Positions 1 through 12,084 of a stretch of 64,000 nt of DNA are shown piece by piece (positions within the stretch are counted from its first letter, which is position 1; each line of letters starts with the position of its first letter). This DNA comes from Cunninghamia lanceolata (taxonomy: Eukaryota; Streptophyta; Pinopsida; Cupressales; Cupressaceae). Under the pieces are notes generated by a model that worked only from the letters and a program-made list of their open reading frames with translations, made no database searches and was not told the origin of the DNA. The stretch is from contig BSBN01001017.1 in assembly GCA_027924645.1 (NCBI GenBank), positions 13,170,501 through 13,234,500 on the forward strand. The letters are read 5' to 3'. Made by a program: the position numbers and the translations under genes.

Positions 1-380
1 TTAGTCTCTGCTATATCTCCTTATCATTCCTCTCTCTCTAAAAACCCTAAACCCTAAATAATGCCCCTAACCCTAACACCTAACCCCTAAACTTGAGAAA
101 CCCTAAACCCTAAAACCCTAAACCCTAAACCCCAAACCCCTAAACCCTAAACCCAAGTAACCCTAAACCTTTATCTCCCTATCTCTCCCTTATCTCTCTA
201 TCACATTTGTCCATCTACCTCTCAATCTCTCTCCCTATGTCTATGGCCATGTCCCTCACTCTCTATCTCCTTATCTCTCCCCTCTGTCTCCTCTATATCT
301 CCCTATTGGTCCTCTATCTCTCTCTAAACCCTAAACCCTAAACCTCTAAACCTTAACCCCTAACCCAAAAACCATAAACA
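1..380. repeat. Interstitial telomere-like repeat block with CT-rich filler
   Basis: Many degenerate copies of the plant telomere unit CCCTAAA (mostly AACCCTAAACCC runs) alternate with pyrimidine-rich stretches of the type TCTCCCTATCTC. The units are irregular, so this is a decayed internal tract rather than an active telomere end. The tract resumes beyond 1382, and the element at 381-1381 interrupts it. Confidence 0.8.
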
Positions 381-1381
381 GGTGAGTGCAGGATCATGAT
401 GGGCCAAACACTACCCCTAAGTGGCAATGTAAATGTGAAAAATAAACTTAAGTAACTTTATGTCAAAATTTGAATGAGTTATCTACACAATCTAGAAATA
501 AGGTAGTAATAAAAGTTGTAATAAATTGAATGTAGTTTATGGGCTACTACTTTTTTTTGAAAGATTTTAAAAATAGTTTGGTGAAAATTGAATATTTCAA
601 TGAAGCACTACTAAAATTTTTAGAAAAAAATAAAAAGTAGGTGTCATTCCAGCCAACCTAAGTATGAGAAAAAGATAGTATTTTTCCTCCATGATTTGGA
701 TTTAAGTAAAATACACATGAGCAGATGTGACACATATTTTTTTGAATTTTTTAAGTAAATCAATAATTATTTATGAATTTTTTACTGTGAATTTTTAAAA
801 ATATTAAAAGTTAATTTTCCAGCCAACCTAACTTCATCAAAAATAGATGAAAATTAAAAATTTTAAATTTTAATGTATACCCAACAAATCCTAGAATGTG
901 AAACATCTTTTGGATTTAAAAAAGAATTAATATGTTGAAAGTTATGGATGTGTTTCAATATGTATATCCATTAGGAAATCAGACATAGCGTATATAGAAA
1001 ATTAATAATAATTACCTATTAAAATTATTATGAGGCATATATTATATTTTTAGAATCTTAATAGCTTCCTCTATAAACCCTTTTCATTTGATTAAATTTA
1101 GTTACAAAAAAGTCTGTCAGCTTCAAGGATGAAATTATGGAAAATTTCAGGATTACACTAAATGTGTGGTTTTCAAGTTTCTTTGGAAAGTTTTGGGACT
1201 CCCACTTGCCTAAATATGAGGTAATCCTAAGGCATTTTTGTAGGAAATCCATATTTGAGATAGAAATTATAACATCCTTTCAATCTAAATCTAAATATTA
1301 ATCTAAATGTTAGCACTTTTTCATCCAGCAAGTTTTTTTCTCTATTGCCACTGTTTGGCCCATCATGATCTTGCACTCACC
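381..1381. mobile_element. TIR DNA element (about 1.0 kb, non-coding)
   Basis: The ends are inverted copies of each other: the left end begins GGTGAGTGCA followed by GGATCATGATGGGCCAAACA (391-410), and the right end (about 1353-1381) is its reverse complement with one difference (GCAAG for GCAGG). The similarity continues inward to GTGGCAAT. The interior is AT-rich and has no credible ORF, so it is a non-autonomous, MITE-like element. I see no clean target-site duplication in the telomere-like flanks, so the superfamily is undecided. An inverted relative lies at about 2690-3395 and a lone terminus at about 3873-3908. Confidence 0.7.
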
Positions 1382-1770
1382 CAAACCCTAAACTCTAAAT
1401 AATTCCCCTAACCCCAAGAAACCCTAAACCTATATCTCCTTATCTCTCCCTATCTCCTTATCTCTATCATCCCTCTACCTCTCAATAACTCTCTCTCTAG
1501 AACTCTGGACATGTCTCTCACTCTCTATCTCCCTATCTCTCCCCTCTGTCTCCTCTATCTCTCCCCTCTATCTCCTCTATCTCTCCTAATCTCTATCAGT
1601 CCCCTCTCTCTATCTCTCTTTAAACCCTAAACCCCTAAAGCCTAAACCTGAAAAACTATAAACCCTAAATAATTCCCCTAAACCCTGACCCCTAAACCCT
1701 AAACTTGAGCAATACTAAACTCATAAACCCTAAACAATGCGCCTAAACCCTGACCCCTAATCCCAAACAA

Positions 1771-1772
<2 letters not shown>
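1382..1772. repeat. Second interstitial telomere-like block
   Basis: This continues the CCCTAAA/CT-rich composition of 1-380, with runs such as AACCCTAAACCC and TATCTCTCCCCTC. The two blocks look like one tract split by the TIR element. Confidence 0.75.

Positions 1773-1834
<62 letters not shown>
1773..1834. repeat. (CT)n microsatellite
   Basis: An uninterrupted CT run of about 62 bp. It is the reverse complement of the AG run at 1917-1989, so the two can pair as a long hairpin across an 82-bp spacer. Confidence 0.95.
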
Positions 1835-1837
<3 letters not shown>

Positions 1838-1913
1838 CCCTAGGGAAATTGGAAAGGGAAAAAGAAAACTAGGAAAGCTAGGAAAATGATTTAACTAGGA
1901 GATAGATGGGTCA

Positions 1914-1916
<3 letters not shown>

Positions 1917-1989
<73 letters not shown>
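1917..1989. repeat. (AG)n microsatellite
   Basis: An uninterrupted AG run of about 73 bp, inverted relative to the CT run at 1773-1834. Confidence 0.95.
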
Positions 1990-1992
<3 letters not shown>

Positions 1993-2689
1993 ACATATAG
2001 GGAGAGAGGGAGAGATAGGGAGAGGGGGGATGGAGAGTTCCTGAGTTTATATGGAAACTATTGAACAATGATAAAATGTAATGTGGTAGGATATAAGTTT
2101 TAGATGTTGTGATATAGCATGGAGATATGTCTACATGTGGTGATGCTATGGAAATTTAACCATGAGTCATTTGAAGAAGTACTCACAACTACATATTTAA
2201 TTGTGCTAGTAGAAGCATAAATAATAATGCAGGTGCACTTGTAGTAGAGTTGAAGTTCATGTGGAACAATCTAGAGGCATGGTTATGTCAAGAGAATGTT
2301 CTACAATACTACAAGTTGAAAGAATTGGTTAGATGGTTGTATGTGTTACCACAAGCTTATGGTTGGTAGTGGTGGTTATACAAGAAGACATGAATACATA
2401 GACTATTGTTAGTAATAAACTATTGATAGTTAGTAACAAACTAAAAAATAATGAAAAGAATAATGTAAAGCAAAATGGATATCTGTTTTGCGCAACCTAA
2501 AATGGACATCGGTTTTGTAAAACATAAAAAAGGGGAAATGATATTTTACCAAAGCAAAATGGATATTTGTTTTGCTTCTCTTTTGCCTTGTATGTAGGAT
2601 TGGGACTATCATAGTTGACTTTCCCTCAATTCTAACATTTTTGCAGGTTTCATTCTCTTCTTTGAACTTCACCCTTCATGTTGACGACT
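1990..2689. other. Non-coding stretch with a short inverted motif repeated three times
   Basis: I see no gene. Near 2467-2576 the motif AAAATGGAYATYKGTTTTG occurs three times (about 2472, 2500 and 2558). It is internally palindromic, with GCAAAA and TTTTGC ends. A short minus-strand ORF across it is explained by these repeats and has no recognisable domain. Confidence 0.5.
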
Positions 2690-3395
2690 TTTTTTGATGC
2701 AAATTTGATAAAATGAAAGGGTTTATAGAAGAAATTGTCAGCTTTCTAAAAATATAAGATTTGTTTGGTTATCATTTTATTAAATAATTATTAATAATTT
2801 TCTATATAGTGTGTCTGAAATCCTCATGGACACACTGATTGAAAAACATCCATAACTTTCAAACCATTTCACCTTTTTGAGATCTAAAAGCTGCGTCACA
2901 CTATGCTTTTCTGGCTATAGGTTAAAAAAATTTGAATTCTAATTTTTTTTTATCAAGTTAGGTTGGCTCGAAAATTACTTTTTAGTTTTTAAAAAAAGTC
3001 ACAGTAAAAAAATCATAACTAATTATTTTATTGGAAAAAAATTTCAAAAAGTTATGCGTCACATCCGGGCATGAGTCCTCTACTTATTTTGAAAGTTTCA
3101 AAAAAAAGATTTTTTTTTTACTCATAGTTAGGTTGGCTGGAATGACACCCACTTTTTATTTTTTTCTGAAAAATTTAATAGTTGTTCATTGAAATATTTA
3201 TTTTTCACTAAGTAAATTTAGTTTTTTTTTCAAAAATAGTAGCCCATAAACTAGATTCAATTCTCAACAAATTTTGTTTTTACATCTTTTCCAAATTGTC
3301 TAGTTAATCCATTCAAATTTTCACATGAACTTGGTTAAGTTTGATTTTTTGTATTTTCATTGCCACTTAGAGGTGTTGTTATGTGGATCCTAATC
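2690..3395. mobile_element. Inverted relative of the TIR element at 381-1381
   Basis: Reading this segment backwards gives the same landmarks in the same order as 381-1381: the block TAGGTTGGCTGGAATGACAC (about 3128), a second TTAGGTTGGCT block (about 2958), ACATCCATAACTTTCAAACC (about 2849) and AAAGGGTTTATAGAAGAA near 2716. The outer end at about 3350-3395 keeps the GCCACTTAGAGG motif, but the terminal repeat itself is eroded. It is an older, diverged copy in the opposite orientation. Confidence 0.65.
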
Positions 3396-3424
3396 AAATT
3401 TGGAGATTAAATTTAACCCACTTT

Positions 3425-3545
3425 TATTGGCGCAATTTCCTGCCAAATTATTTAATGGGGTCAAGGGGCAGCACCGCTTGTGGGGATTTGGGGGCAGCGC
3501 CCCCAAGATGTGGTCAAGGGGCAGTGCCATGGTATTAAGGCATTA
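3425..3545. repeat. LTR-like fragment with a GC palindrome
   Basis: GC-rich island in AT-rich DNA containing GGGGCAGCACC, a palindrome at 3488-3506 (TTGGGGGC-AGC-GCCCCCAA) and a second GGGGCAGTGCC. Motifs of this kind are common in LTRs of plant retrotransposons; the assignment to an LTR remnant is inference. Confidence 0.4.
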
Positions 3546-3872
3546 GGAGTTATTTTTCTATTGGCCAACATAAAAAAAAAAACCTATTTTTGTAACCGAC
3601 ATAAGGCTTGATAAAAGAGGCTATGGGTTAGGGTTTTCGTTAATGTATTGTAGCATTTTTGCAGTGTTATTGAGTTGCAAAGATTGTTGGTTGTAATTAG
3701 TTTGATTTACTGGATAATAATTTTGGACTCTCTGTTGGTGGATGTAGCCTGGGTTTGGGTAAAACATGTTAAAACTTGTCTCTCACTATTATTATTTCTA
3801 TGTATTTTCATTCCTTTGTTTAATCTTTATTTGCATTTAATTGATATCTTCTACCAACTAACCCTAACAAGA

Positions 3873-3908
3873 GGTATAGTTTGGCCCATCATGATCCTAC
3901 AAATACCC
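3873..3908. repeat. Isolated terminus of the TIR family
   Basis: GTTTGGCCCATCATGATCCT matches the inner part of the terminal inverted repeat of the element at 381-1381. The outermost bases differ. No partner end is seen nearby, so it is a relic. Confidence 0.55.
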
Positions 3909-6900
3909 AAAACCTCCATATGAAGAGTCCAAAAAGAATACCTATAACTAGGATAGGGGGAAAAAGGTTGACTACTTGGGATATTGCTAGTATGCTCAAG
4001 CCATAATTTTGGTCTTTTGACCTCCATGAGTAGTCAAATAGAAGTATGGAGTTTGTTTTTGTATGCTCTTAATCCTATATGCATCTAGAACTAAGAACAA
4101 TAAAGTAAATGATAAAAGGAAAAATAATCAATGTGTCTACTATAATTATCCCTATGTGTATGAGACAGAGTTATGAGATGTATAATTTAGAGATACCAAA
4201 GAAACAATACAATAAAAAGTAATAAAGAAAGAGGGAAAAGTACAACAAACCACTAGAAGAAATGGTGTACATTGGCATGTAGGGATCTTCATACAAGAGA
4301 TGACAAATGCAACAAGAACGTAAAGTATTGTTGTAGGATACTAGAAATTGTCAAAAATTTGAGAATGGAGGGGACTAAGGATTTAGAAACAAGTCCAATG
4401 CATGAGAAGGAAGAAGGAATCCAATTTTAAAATATCCATCATGCCAAGAGCTATCTTGGGCAAAGAAATAAGGAGAAGATTGCTAGAAAATAATCAAGAA
4501 TGAGTGACTGATGATTATGTCCAAAGTGATGTTGAAATGATAGATTTTGGCACTTAACGAGCATTTGTATAGCTATAAAAATGTAAGATGAAATTGTGAC
4601 TACACAAACATCTACATAATTGTACTTAGTCTTAAAGGGATGAAGTTTAAACTTGTTATCAGAAAATGACTTAAATTGCAAAATGAACAAAAAACATTAG
4701 AAAAACATCACGTAAAACACAAGTACACAAAACAACATAAAATTTGACATCTAGCTTAAGAAAAAGGCTATAAGATGGGCTAAAATATGTCTTAAAACAT
4801 TATATGAGAATGGACACTACATAAAGTACAATTTGTAGTGCCAAAATGGCATGGTATGCAATTTCTGACATTACAATTAACAAATTTGAAAGTTTAATGA
4901 ATTCTTTATTTATTATTTTAAATTATATTTAGAGTAAAATAACATTTAGTAATTAAAATTAGGACACTAAATTAGGGTTCTATTTTTACATTACATTCTA
5001 GTGAACCTAACTATCTATTCTACACTTTTGTTTTGTACACTCTAGAATTGTGAACTCAAAAATAAAAACACAAAATCTAAATTAGCTTAAAAATCATAGC
5101 ACCCAATAAATAAGCTCCACATCATACTACAAAACACAACTCTCAGAAAACCCACACACTCAGATTCTTTCATGAATTTTATACTTACTACTTATTACCT
5201 CTTCCAAGCATCCAACACATTTATTTTCCTCACCAATTTATCGCATTTCCCTTCAACTACTTAAGCTTCACTCTTTCTTTTTCATTTCCAACCTACCACA
5301 ACTAAACTACTTGATCCCACCTTCCCTCCATTTTCTAACTCCACTATCACTCCACCATCCCCTTGCAACGTAGCCCTCAACTTAACATGTCTTCCACCAT
5401 GGACCATAGTGAACTCCCCCTTGTGGAATATGTGAGCACTTCCCACTTAATCAATCGTGAGAACAATTAAATTAACCATGATTTCAACTATCAACAAATT
5501 AAATAATAGAAACATCAAATTGTTTCCACCAAACTTCAAATCCTCTATATTTTATTTTCCTATACTTCTTATGGTATGGGCATTATCAAGGGCATTGGAT
5601 ATATCATTAATGAGGTTCATCCTTCCCATAACAAAACCTCCTCTTCCAAATGTGCTTCCTTTACTCTTTCCTCCACCACCCCTCTCATTATTAAACCTAT
5701 ACCATTGTCATCCTTGCCATTCAATTTTCTTCTCAATAGTTATCCATTTTAATCAATTGGTGTTTCCACATCCATCTATTCACAATAGTCTCTCCCCTCC
5801 ACCCCTTTCTTTTCCCTCACTACTTCACCAATCCCCATATCATTTATTTCTCCACTAGTACGCCCATCTCCCTTTATAATCTTCATCCTACCTTCCCATA
5901 TTCTAATCCCTCTAGCTAATTATAGTGTATGAAATTCATCCTGGCAAAGAAAAGCATGCTTTCCCTTACCTAATGATCTGAATGACTACAACAGGAACAA
6001 ATATCTCACCTAAATGACTTTAATCTATTGCTATCTTAATACAAGAGTAGATTTTCTACTAGTCATGCCCATGTATTTTACCCTTGATAAAACTACATTT
6101 TATAATCAAGTTAAAACACTATGCTAATTGACCAAAATTGAATTTGAAGAGAAATAGAACATGAAATTTTATTAAAAACAAGATACAAATGTAAATAGGA
6201 GGTCAAGAGGAACCTATGACAAAAGTATAGAACCACTAGCCTAGATTCTAGCATTTCACATGGAGGTCTACGTGTCACACTATATAGTTTGGACAACATA
6301 GAAAAATGAAAACTGGAAATCTACTTTTAATTGATAAACCTAGCCTACACAAAAATACTTGAAGACAAACCCAGGAGATCTCCAAGTGACAAATAGAAGC
6401 TAAAAATTGAAATGATACTATATATATATATATATGCTCAAAAATTTAGAATAAATGAAATGATGAAAAATAAAAAAGAAAATCTACAAAGCCAACATGT
6501 GGTTGAGATTTTCTCTTCCAAGCTTGTAATCTACAAGAAAATATAAAAATGTTGGGGTTGTTTGGGGGCTTTCCTTCAGGTCAAGCCCCTATGTAGTTTT
6601 TTCAACCTCCATACATAGCCAACAACAAAAATGTCAATAATATAGTGTGTTCTATTACTCTCTAAGTCTATCTAGAAAAAAATAACAACATTTGACAATG
6701 ATAAAACTAATAAGTCTAAATCTAAATCTACTCAAGCTAAAGAGAACTAGTGTGCAATGAAGGAACCCACAAGATATATTACACTCACAAGTGTGTTACA
6801 CAAAAAAATAATTAAAAGAAAGATAATGAAGCACAATCACCTTGAAAATAAAGAATAGAGCTACCTAGTTGAGAATGAGGCCCAAGGAAGAATCCAATAG

Positions 6901-7674
6901 TGGATTGTTATTCCATAATCCCTACAAAAATACCCAAGATTAAAAATTTGATCACACGAGATTGAGTAACACAACAAAATCTTGTTTTATGCAATAGAAG
7001 CCAATGGAGATTGCTAAGAATTCTCAAAGATGCGGTAAAAGATAGAATCAAAACTATGGAATTACTAGAAGATCCCAGAGTTATAGACAAAATTTATTCA
7101 CAAAGGTAAGATTGGAGGAAAGAAGAGTGGGTAGGTCAAAATGAGCCATTCAAGGGTTGCAGATGCATTACACAAAATCCTACATATCATGGAAGGTGGC
7201 AAGAAATGCTTAAAAATAGTCAGTAGGTGGTAGACAAACATGGGATGCTAGCATGTTGGATGGACATCTATACTTAGCACTACTATCCAAGTAACTACAA
7301 CTTCTAAACTTTTAGATAACCTTAGGACAACCTCAAGATCATAACTCTTAAATAGAATTTCACAAAAAAACAAACACAAGGGATAAAACATAACATATTT
7401 TGGGTTGGAAAAGGCTAAGGCAGGGCTAAAACTGGACTTGCAACATGCTAAGGGAGTGAACACTAAAATGAGAAAAAACATACCATGAAATTGCAAGAGA
7501 TGCATTTTTGACATCACACTAATTATTTCACTCTTCTCATCTACTTCCACACCATTCACCATTAGGCTCCCACACAAACCCATTTTACACCCATTTCCTT
7601 ATGCACCTATCTCCTAATTGTAATAACCCTTCAAACTATGCTAGGCACATTTCCTTCTACCTATAAACATATCA
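3909..7674. other. Gene-poor AT-rich stretch
   Basis: No domain, LTR pair or tRNA-like element is recognisable. There is a short (TA)n run at about 6420-6435 and a pyrimidine-rich segment at about 5150-5870, whose 133-codon ORF is rich in P, L, S and F as expected from composition alone. Treated as anonymous decayed repeat DNA. Confidence 0.5.
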
Positions 7675-7947
7675 ATGTCAACCTCTACCACAATCCTCTT
7701 TTACACAAGATACTCTCACCCTTTTTGTACTAGATTGCTAACCCCTTTCTTTCAAATATATAGTGGTAAAGGGAACCCTATAATGGTCCACATTAGATCA
7801 TTTAATGCCACATATCTTGATTTTATCTATGATGATCAATTGCACATCAAAATATTCCCTAAGACATTAAAGTACTATCAATTAGAATGGTTCAACTCAC
7901 TTCCTCATAGTTCTCTATATTTCTTCCCTAAGCATCCTCCTTCATTT
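7675..7947 (+). pseudogene. Gypsy-type retrotransposon gag fragment
   Basis: The translation has the layout of the Retrotrans_gag core: a FSG-like start (YSGKGNP), a histidine and F spaced as in H-x-RSF, then LHIKIFPKTL, a YYQLEWFNSLP block and a closing PHSS..F segment. In the family this is the capsid-like gag core that precedes the zinc knuckle. Only about 90 codons remain. The reading frame runs straight into the LTR that starts at 7948, so its last few codons belong to that insertion. No pol is found downstream, so this is a broken gag relic. Confidence 0.65.
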
Positions 7948-8124
7948 TGTTGGAAATAAGCCACACCAGACTGATGATGGGCTGGCCACAAAGGGGCCAG
8001 TAGCTCAATTGGTAGAGCACTCCAATAGCAAATGGAAGGTCCTAGGTTTGAGTCCTAGCTGGTCCATATGATAAATAAATAATAAAGGAAAAATTGCAAG
8101 GTTGAGACACCTAATTTCCCAACA
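7948..8124 (+). mobile_element. Solo LTR of the tRNA-like TRIM family
   Basis: Starts TGTTGGAAAT and ends ATTTCCCAACA, giving TG...CA ends with short inverted termini. Its first part matches the LTRs of the TRIM at 35231-35554 (GGAAATAA-CCACACC, GATGATGGGCTGG, then the tRNA-like module). It is longer than those LTRs (177 against 133 bp) because of a different tail. No PBS follows, so it is a solo LTR or a truncated copy. It lies directly after the gag fragment, but no clear target duplication is seen. Confidence 0.55.
7994..8066 (+). ncRNA. tRNA-like cloverleaf inside the LTR
   Basis: GGGCCAG (7994-8000) pairs at all seven positions with CTGGTCC (8059-8065, one G-T), followed by A. The D stem is GCTC/GAGC (8003-8006, 8015-8018). 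The T arm is CTAGG-TTTGAGT-CCTAG (8042-8058). Box A, TAGCTCAATTGG, fits the Pol III consensus fully; box B, GGTTTGAGTCC, has one mismatch. The anticodon stem is imperfect with an 8-nt loop, so no amino acid can be assigned and this is unlikely to be a working tRNA. It may act as an internal Pol III promoter. Confidence 0.6.
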
Positions 8125-8939
8125 CCCATCTCTTTGATAGTCGTGGTCTCATGGTATGAGATGTTGGTTAGATATGAACAAAATAGTGTTGTTGAAAATC
8201 CTTGGAATTTTTAAGAATATGTAAATAAGATGTATAAAGTCAAATTGTGTAACCTTTGCCATCATCCTCCCATAATAGTTTTTAGTGGGTTATTAACAGT
8301 TGTTGTTGCTAACATGACTGTCATAATAGCATATTGTTTGGATCTATGTACAGTCTTTCCTAGGTGCATGATCTAAGATTATATATTATGCCTTAGAGCT
8401 CTCAAGCAAATTTCTCAGATGTAAAGCCCAACCCCTCTTCCTTTGTCACATGTTCTAGCTTTGTACTCGTAAAAGTTGAACTTGTTGATCAAGCTTTGGA
8501 GATTTATAAAGCAAATGCAATTACCAGAGGTGAAGCCAAGATCACTAACCTTTGCTTGTGTCTATCTTGAATCCTTGGAACAAGGTTTAGAAATCCTTTC
8601 TATAAAATTGGAAGAGGATATTGCCTTGATGCAGAGTTTGTTTTGACAGGAAGAGCTTAAACAACCGTTATGTTGTAAACGTACTACTAGTCGACTTGTC
8701 ACCGACTAGTTGACACAAATCGACCATATCCAAAAACACGAGGTTCTAAACAGTCGATCAGCCCCAGTTAAACAGGTCAAACAGGTTTATAGAATTCAGA
8801 CAGAGTCAAAAACATTTAAAATTTATAGTGAGTGGTGTTGAAAACAAATCAATTCTCAAGAGGCACACAACTTGTTTGCCAAATTGACTTTACAAGCTCC
8901 AAGTTAACAATCAGATTGGTAGACACTTCTACTTCTGAT
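8125..8939. other. Non-coding stretch
   Basis: No recognisable gene or element. A small perfect hairpin ACTAGTCG / CGACTAGT (8686-8693 and 8703-8710, 9-nt loop) lies in an otherwise unremarkable segment. Confidence 0.5.
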
Positions 8940-9180
8940 CAATGTATTACTAAAAGGCAACAGGAGTATTTCAAGGCGTAAAAAATTGTTAGCAGCCAGT
9001 TGGAACTAGGAAAACCGATAAGCTTCTGTTGTGTGGTAAACCATATGTGTAATGTGAGCATAAATCCCATTGATACAACGTGCTTGGAGGTACGATTTAT
9101 GTCTTTTACCTGCTCTATAAGGATGGAAGTCATTAAATGGGATTGTTGTTTTTTCAAATAGAAATAGCTTTCAATGCTAT
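8940..9180. repeat. Dispersed repeat, copy A (partner 59368-59596)
   Basis: Shares a long run of landmarks with 59368-59596: CAATGTATTACTAAAAGG, AGCATAAATCCCATTGATA, GCTTGGAGGTA, and AAATAGAAATAGCTTTCAAT at the end. Orientation is the same. No ORF is shared, so it is a non-coding dispersed repeat of unknown class. Confidence 0.75.
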
Positions 9181-12082
9181 AAAATATACATTTCCAATTA
9201 TACCATGTTCATTACTTTCTTTAGGAAGGGAAATGATATTATTGGCATCATGTGCATGACAGTATTAGCCGCTTGTTTCAAAACACAATTGACGGGGTTT
9301 GACTCAGGTCCATGACTAGGTGCCTTAACACTTTTAGCTGCTGGTTGTAAGTTTGAGTTGTACGCTTGTCCAATTATTTTTCCTAAAAGTAGCACTTCAT
9401 TGTGGGATACGGATATGGTAACGGGCAGTCCAGAATATAAATGGCAGGTTGATTCTGAAGCATGTTTTTGGTTGCCCAAAATAATGTTCATTTGTTGGTA
9501 GTTATAATGATAATGATAAGTTCACTTTTATTAAATTGGTTGACTCAAGCTGACTAGTGTAGGATTCCAAAGCACGTCCAAAATTTCTCGAGTCCTCTAT
9601 ATTTCTCTCAGTCCCAATTATTACTATGGGATTAATTCTTAAAGGTACTTTATGTAGGTGGCTAGATATTAGGTGCATATGTGCATCAAATATTTGGATA
9701 CACACATTTTATATTCTCTCTGTTCTTATATTTACATGATATTTTATCATACATTTAGAATGATTACAGTCATCCACTCTATCTAGCATTGTTGTGAATT
9801 TCAGGTCCAGATGTTAAATGCTTTTTCAGTTACTACACACCATTGGGTGTGCTCAGTACTCACACTACCTTTTCGAAGGATGCCTGCGTACACATTCTAC
9901 TTGAATCAGTTGTTCACTAATCTAGTTAAGAGGAGATAAAAGAAAAAGAAATGCCACCTTTTATTTATTTATTTATAATAGAAATTGATCAAACAAAACT
10001 TTCTTACAAAAGACTAAAAGGTATCATATACCAAGGCAACAATTGATAAAGAGAAAATAGAGCGTCCAAATTATATCAAAGATTTTTGACTTTACTAAAA
10101 TTGATGTACTATGTACTGCTAAACAAAACTAAACTAAACCAACTCACAAGTTTTTATTCACCTCACGACTTTTAATTGAAACCTCACTAAACTGTAACTC
10201 GTATTTTAAATTATAATGAAGAATTTTAAAAATATAAATATAAAAATATATTAGAATTGTAGTAAAATCACAATGTTTAGGGAGGATCACAAAGGGGAAG
10301 ATAAATATATGGACTAGTTTGATTAGATGTGTAGAGGCTTTGCCTATGTATGGTCTTGGACTTGCAATAATGGAGAAGTGCTTGAAATTTGGTGGTATAT
10401 GATGTTGCATGTTACGCCTCTTATACTACAAGTGGTTTTATTAGAGCAAAAGGATATGTCAGTTTTTCTTTGGTTTCTTGCTTCTCTACACTCATGAATT
10501 TGACAAATATTTAAGCAAAAATTCCTAGGATTTCATTTTAAAAAAGAAAAAGAAAAACACGCCATGAATTCAACATACTAAAATCTTACACACCTAGGGA
10601 TTGTGAAATAGGAAAATTGTGCCATGGAATTGATAATCTTTGGAAAAAATGTAATAAAAACAAACTTTAATAAGGTTTGATTCTTATAGAATAAGAAGTG
10701 CATGAAAACCTATTCGAACATCACTTGGAAGATTGTTGACTTGTGCTTGTGGTGTGTCTACATGCACATCGAATTGTATTGTGAAACCCAAGAAAGAATT
10801 CATCTCATTGTAGAAGAGCATGGAGATGGCAACCAATTATCCTAGTTGATGATGTGGACAACTTGGCTACAAAAGTTAGGGCTTGTCACTTTATTATGCT
10901 TGGGTTACCTAAGTGTGAAAGTATTTCCAACCAAATTGAATGGGCCCCACTGAATTGATTTTATTGTACTCTTGCAACTTTTTTTGCTCTTATATCCATG
11001 ATTACGGTCCTCTATATCTTCATACTTTGCCTATGCTTCTACCAAGCTCAAATTTTCTAATCATGGCAGCCTTTTTGCTTAAACTCTAGACCCTTGGCTT
11101 GAGGGTGGAGTTGCCTTGTCTAGTTCATATTCTTGATATTCCCTTGTGTGTTCATGATGTCCATGTGGGCATTGGTTGTCCCTTGGCAAGTGGTGGGCTC
11201 GTGAGTGTGACTGAGCATGGTATGGAAAAGCCTACAAGTGGCCATACGTTTGTCCCTTAATAGACCTATCCTTATGGTTAAGAAACTACTTGATATTTAT
11301 GTACAATTGTTGTGTTAGTAATAAAATAGAAAACATTTTTTTCTCTAGTCTTTACAATGTTCCATCTTTATTGTAAAAGAGTTTGAGCTCCAAATTGGGT
11401 GGCAATTTTTCTCTTGAGAACAATATCTCTAGTGAATTTGGATTTTTTTATTACCTACTTCACTTCTTTTCTTTTTCATCCATTACTCTGCATGCTTTGC
11501 TTTCTCATCCATTACTCTTGTGCGAGTAATGGATGAAAATGATTTTTCTCTATCCATTATGTCTTTGATCATTTTTTGTAGATGAGATAGACATGAAGTT
11601 CAGTTAACATTTGCAAGTGTTGTTGGGACTATACCTATTTTTAGTTTTGATTCTTGTTAGAAGTCCAGTAGACACTGTATGTAGTATAATGGTCATTTTG
11701 TGAATGCTACAAACTCCTTATACCAATGAAGCATAATTCTCGAAGATCAATTTAGTAAAGGTTTTTCTACCATCATATTTAATGTTAAGATATTCATTCT
11801 ATCAAACAATTTCCCTTATTTCTCAACATTATTTGACATTACTAATGCCACTATAAGTAACATGAGTTTCTGGACAACTAAAGAGAATCTTAATTGACAT
11901 TTATGTTTAAATGAGATCTCATAAAAAGTAGAGAATATGATATTTTGAAACATTTAGATTGTATAAGAAGAGACATGAATTGATGAGTGGAAAAGCAAGT
12001 GGAGTGGATTTTTCTTGTTCAAGAAATTCACCAATTCGTTCTAAATATTTGCTCCATTTTTTAAAATTATAAATTGTTTTGT
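9181..12082. other. Anonymous stretch; one unassigned 97-codon minus ORF
   Basis: An open frame on the minus strand at 9198-9491 has balanced composition for this AT-rich window, but I recognise no domain, and no splice partners are evident. The rest is AT-rich with no LTR pair, tRNA-like element or coding signal. Confidence 0.4.
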
Positions 12083-12084
12083 CC

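Noticed and set aside
5457..5858. 133-codon ORF, the longest in the first 25 kb
   Set aside because: Low-complexity pyrimidine-rich DNA gives F, L, P and S; no domain and no support from context.
7994..8066. A functional tRNA gene
   Set aside because: Anticodon loop is enlarged and its stem imperfect; the module recurs inside LTRs at 35 kb, so it belongs to a mobile element.
9198..9491. 97-codon minus-strand ORF as a real gene
   Set aside because: Composition is protein-like, but there is no recognised family, no clear promoter and no second exon, so it is left unassigned.
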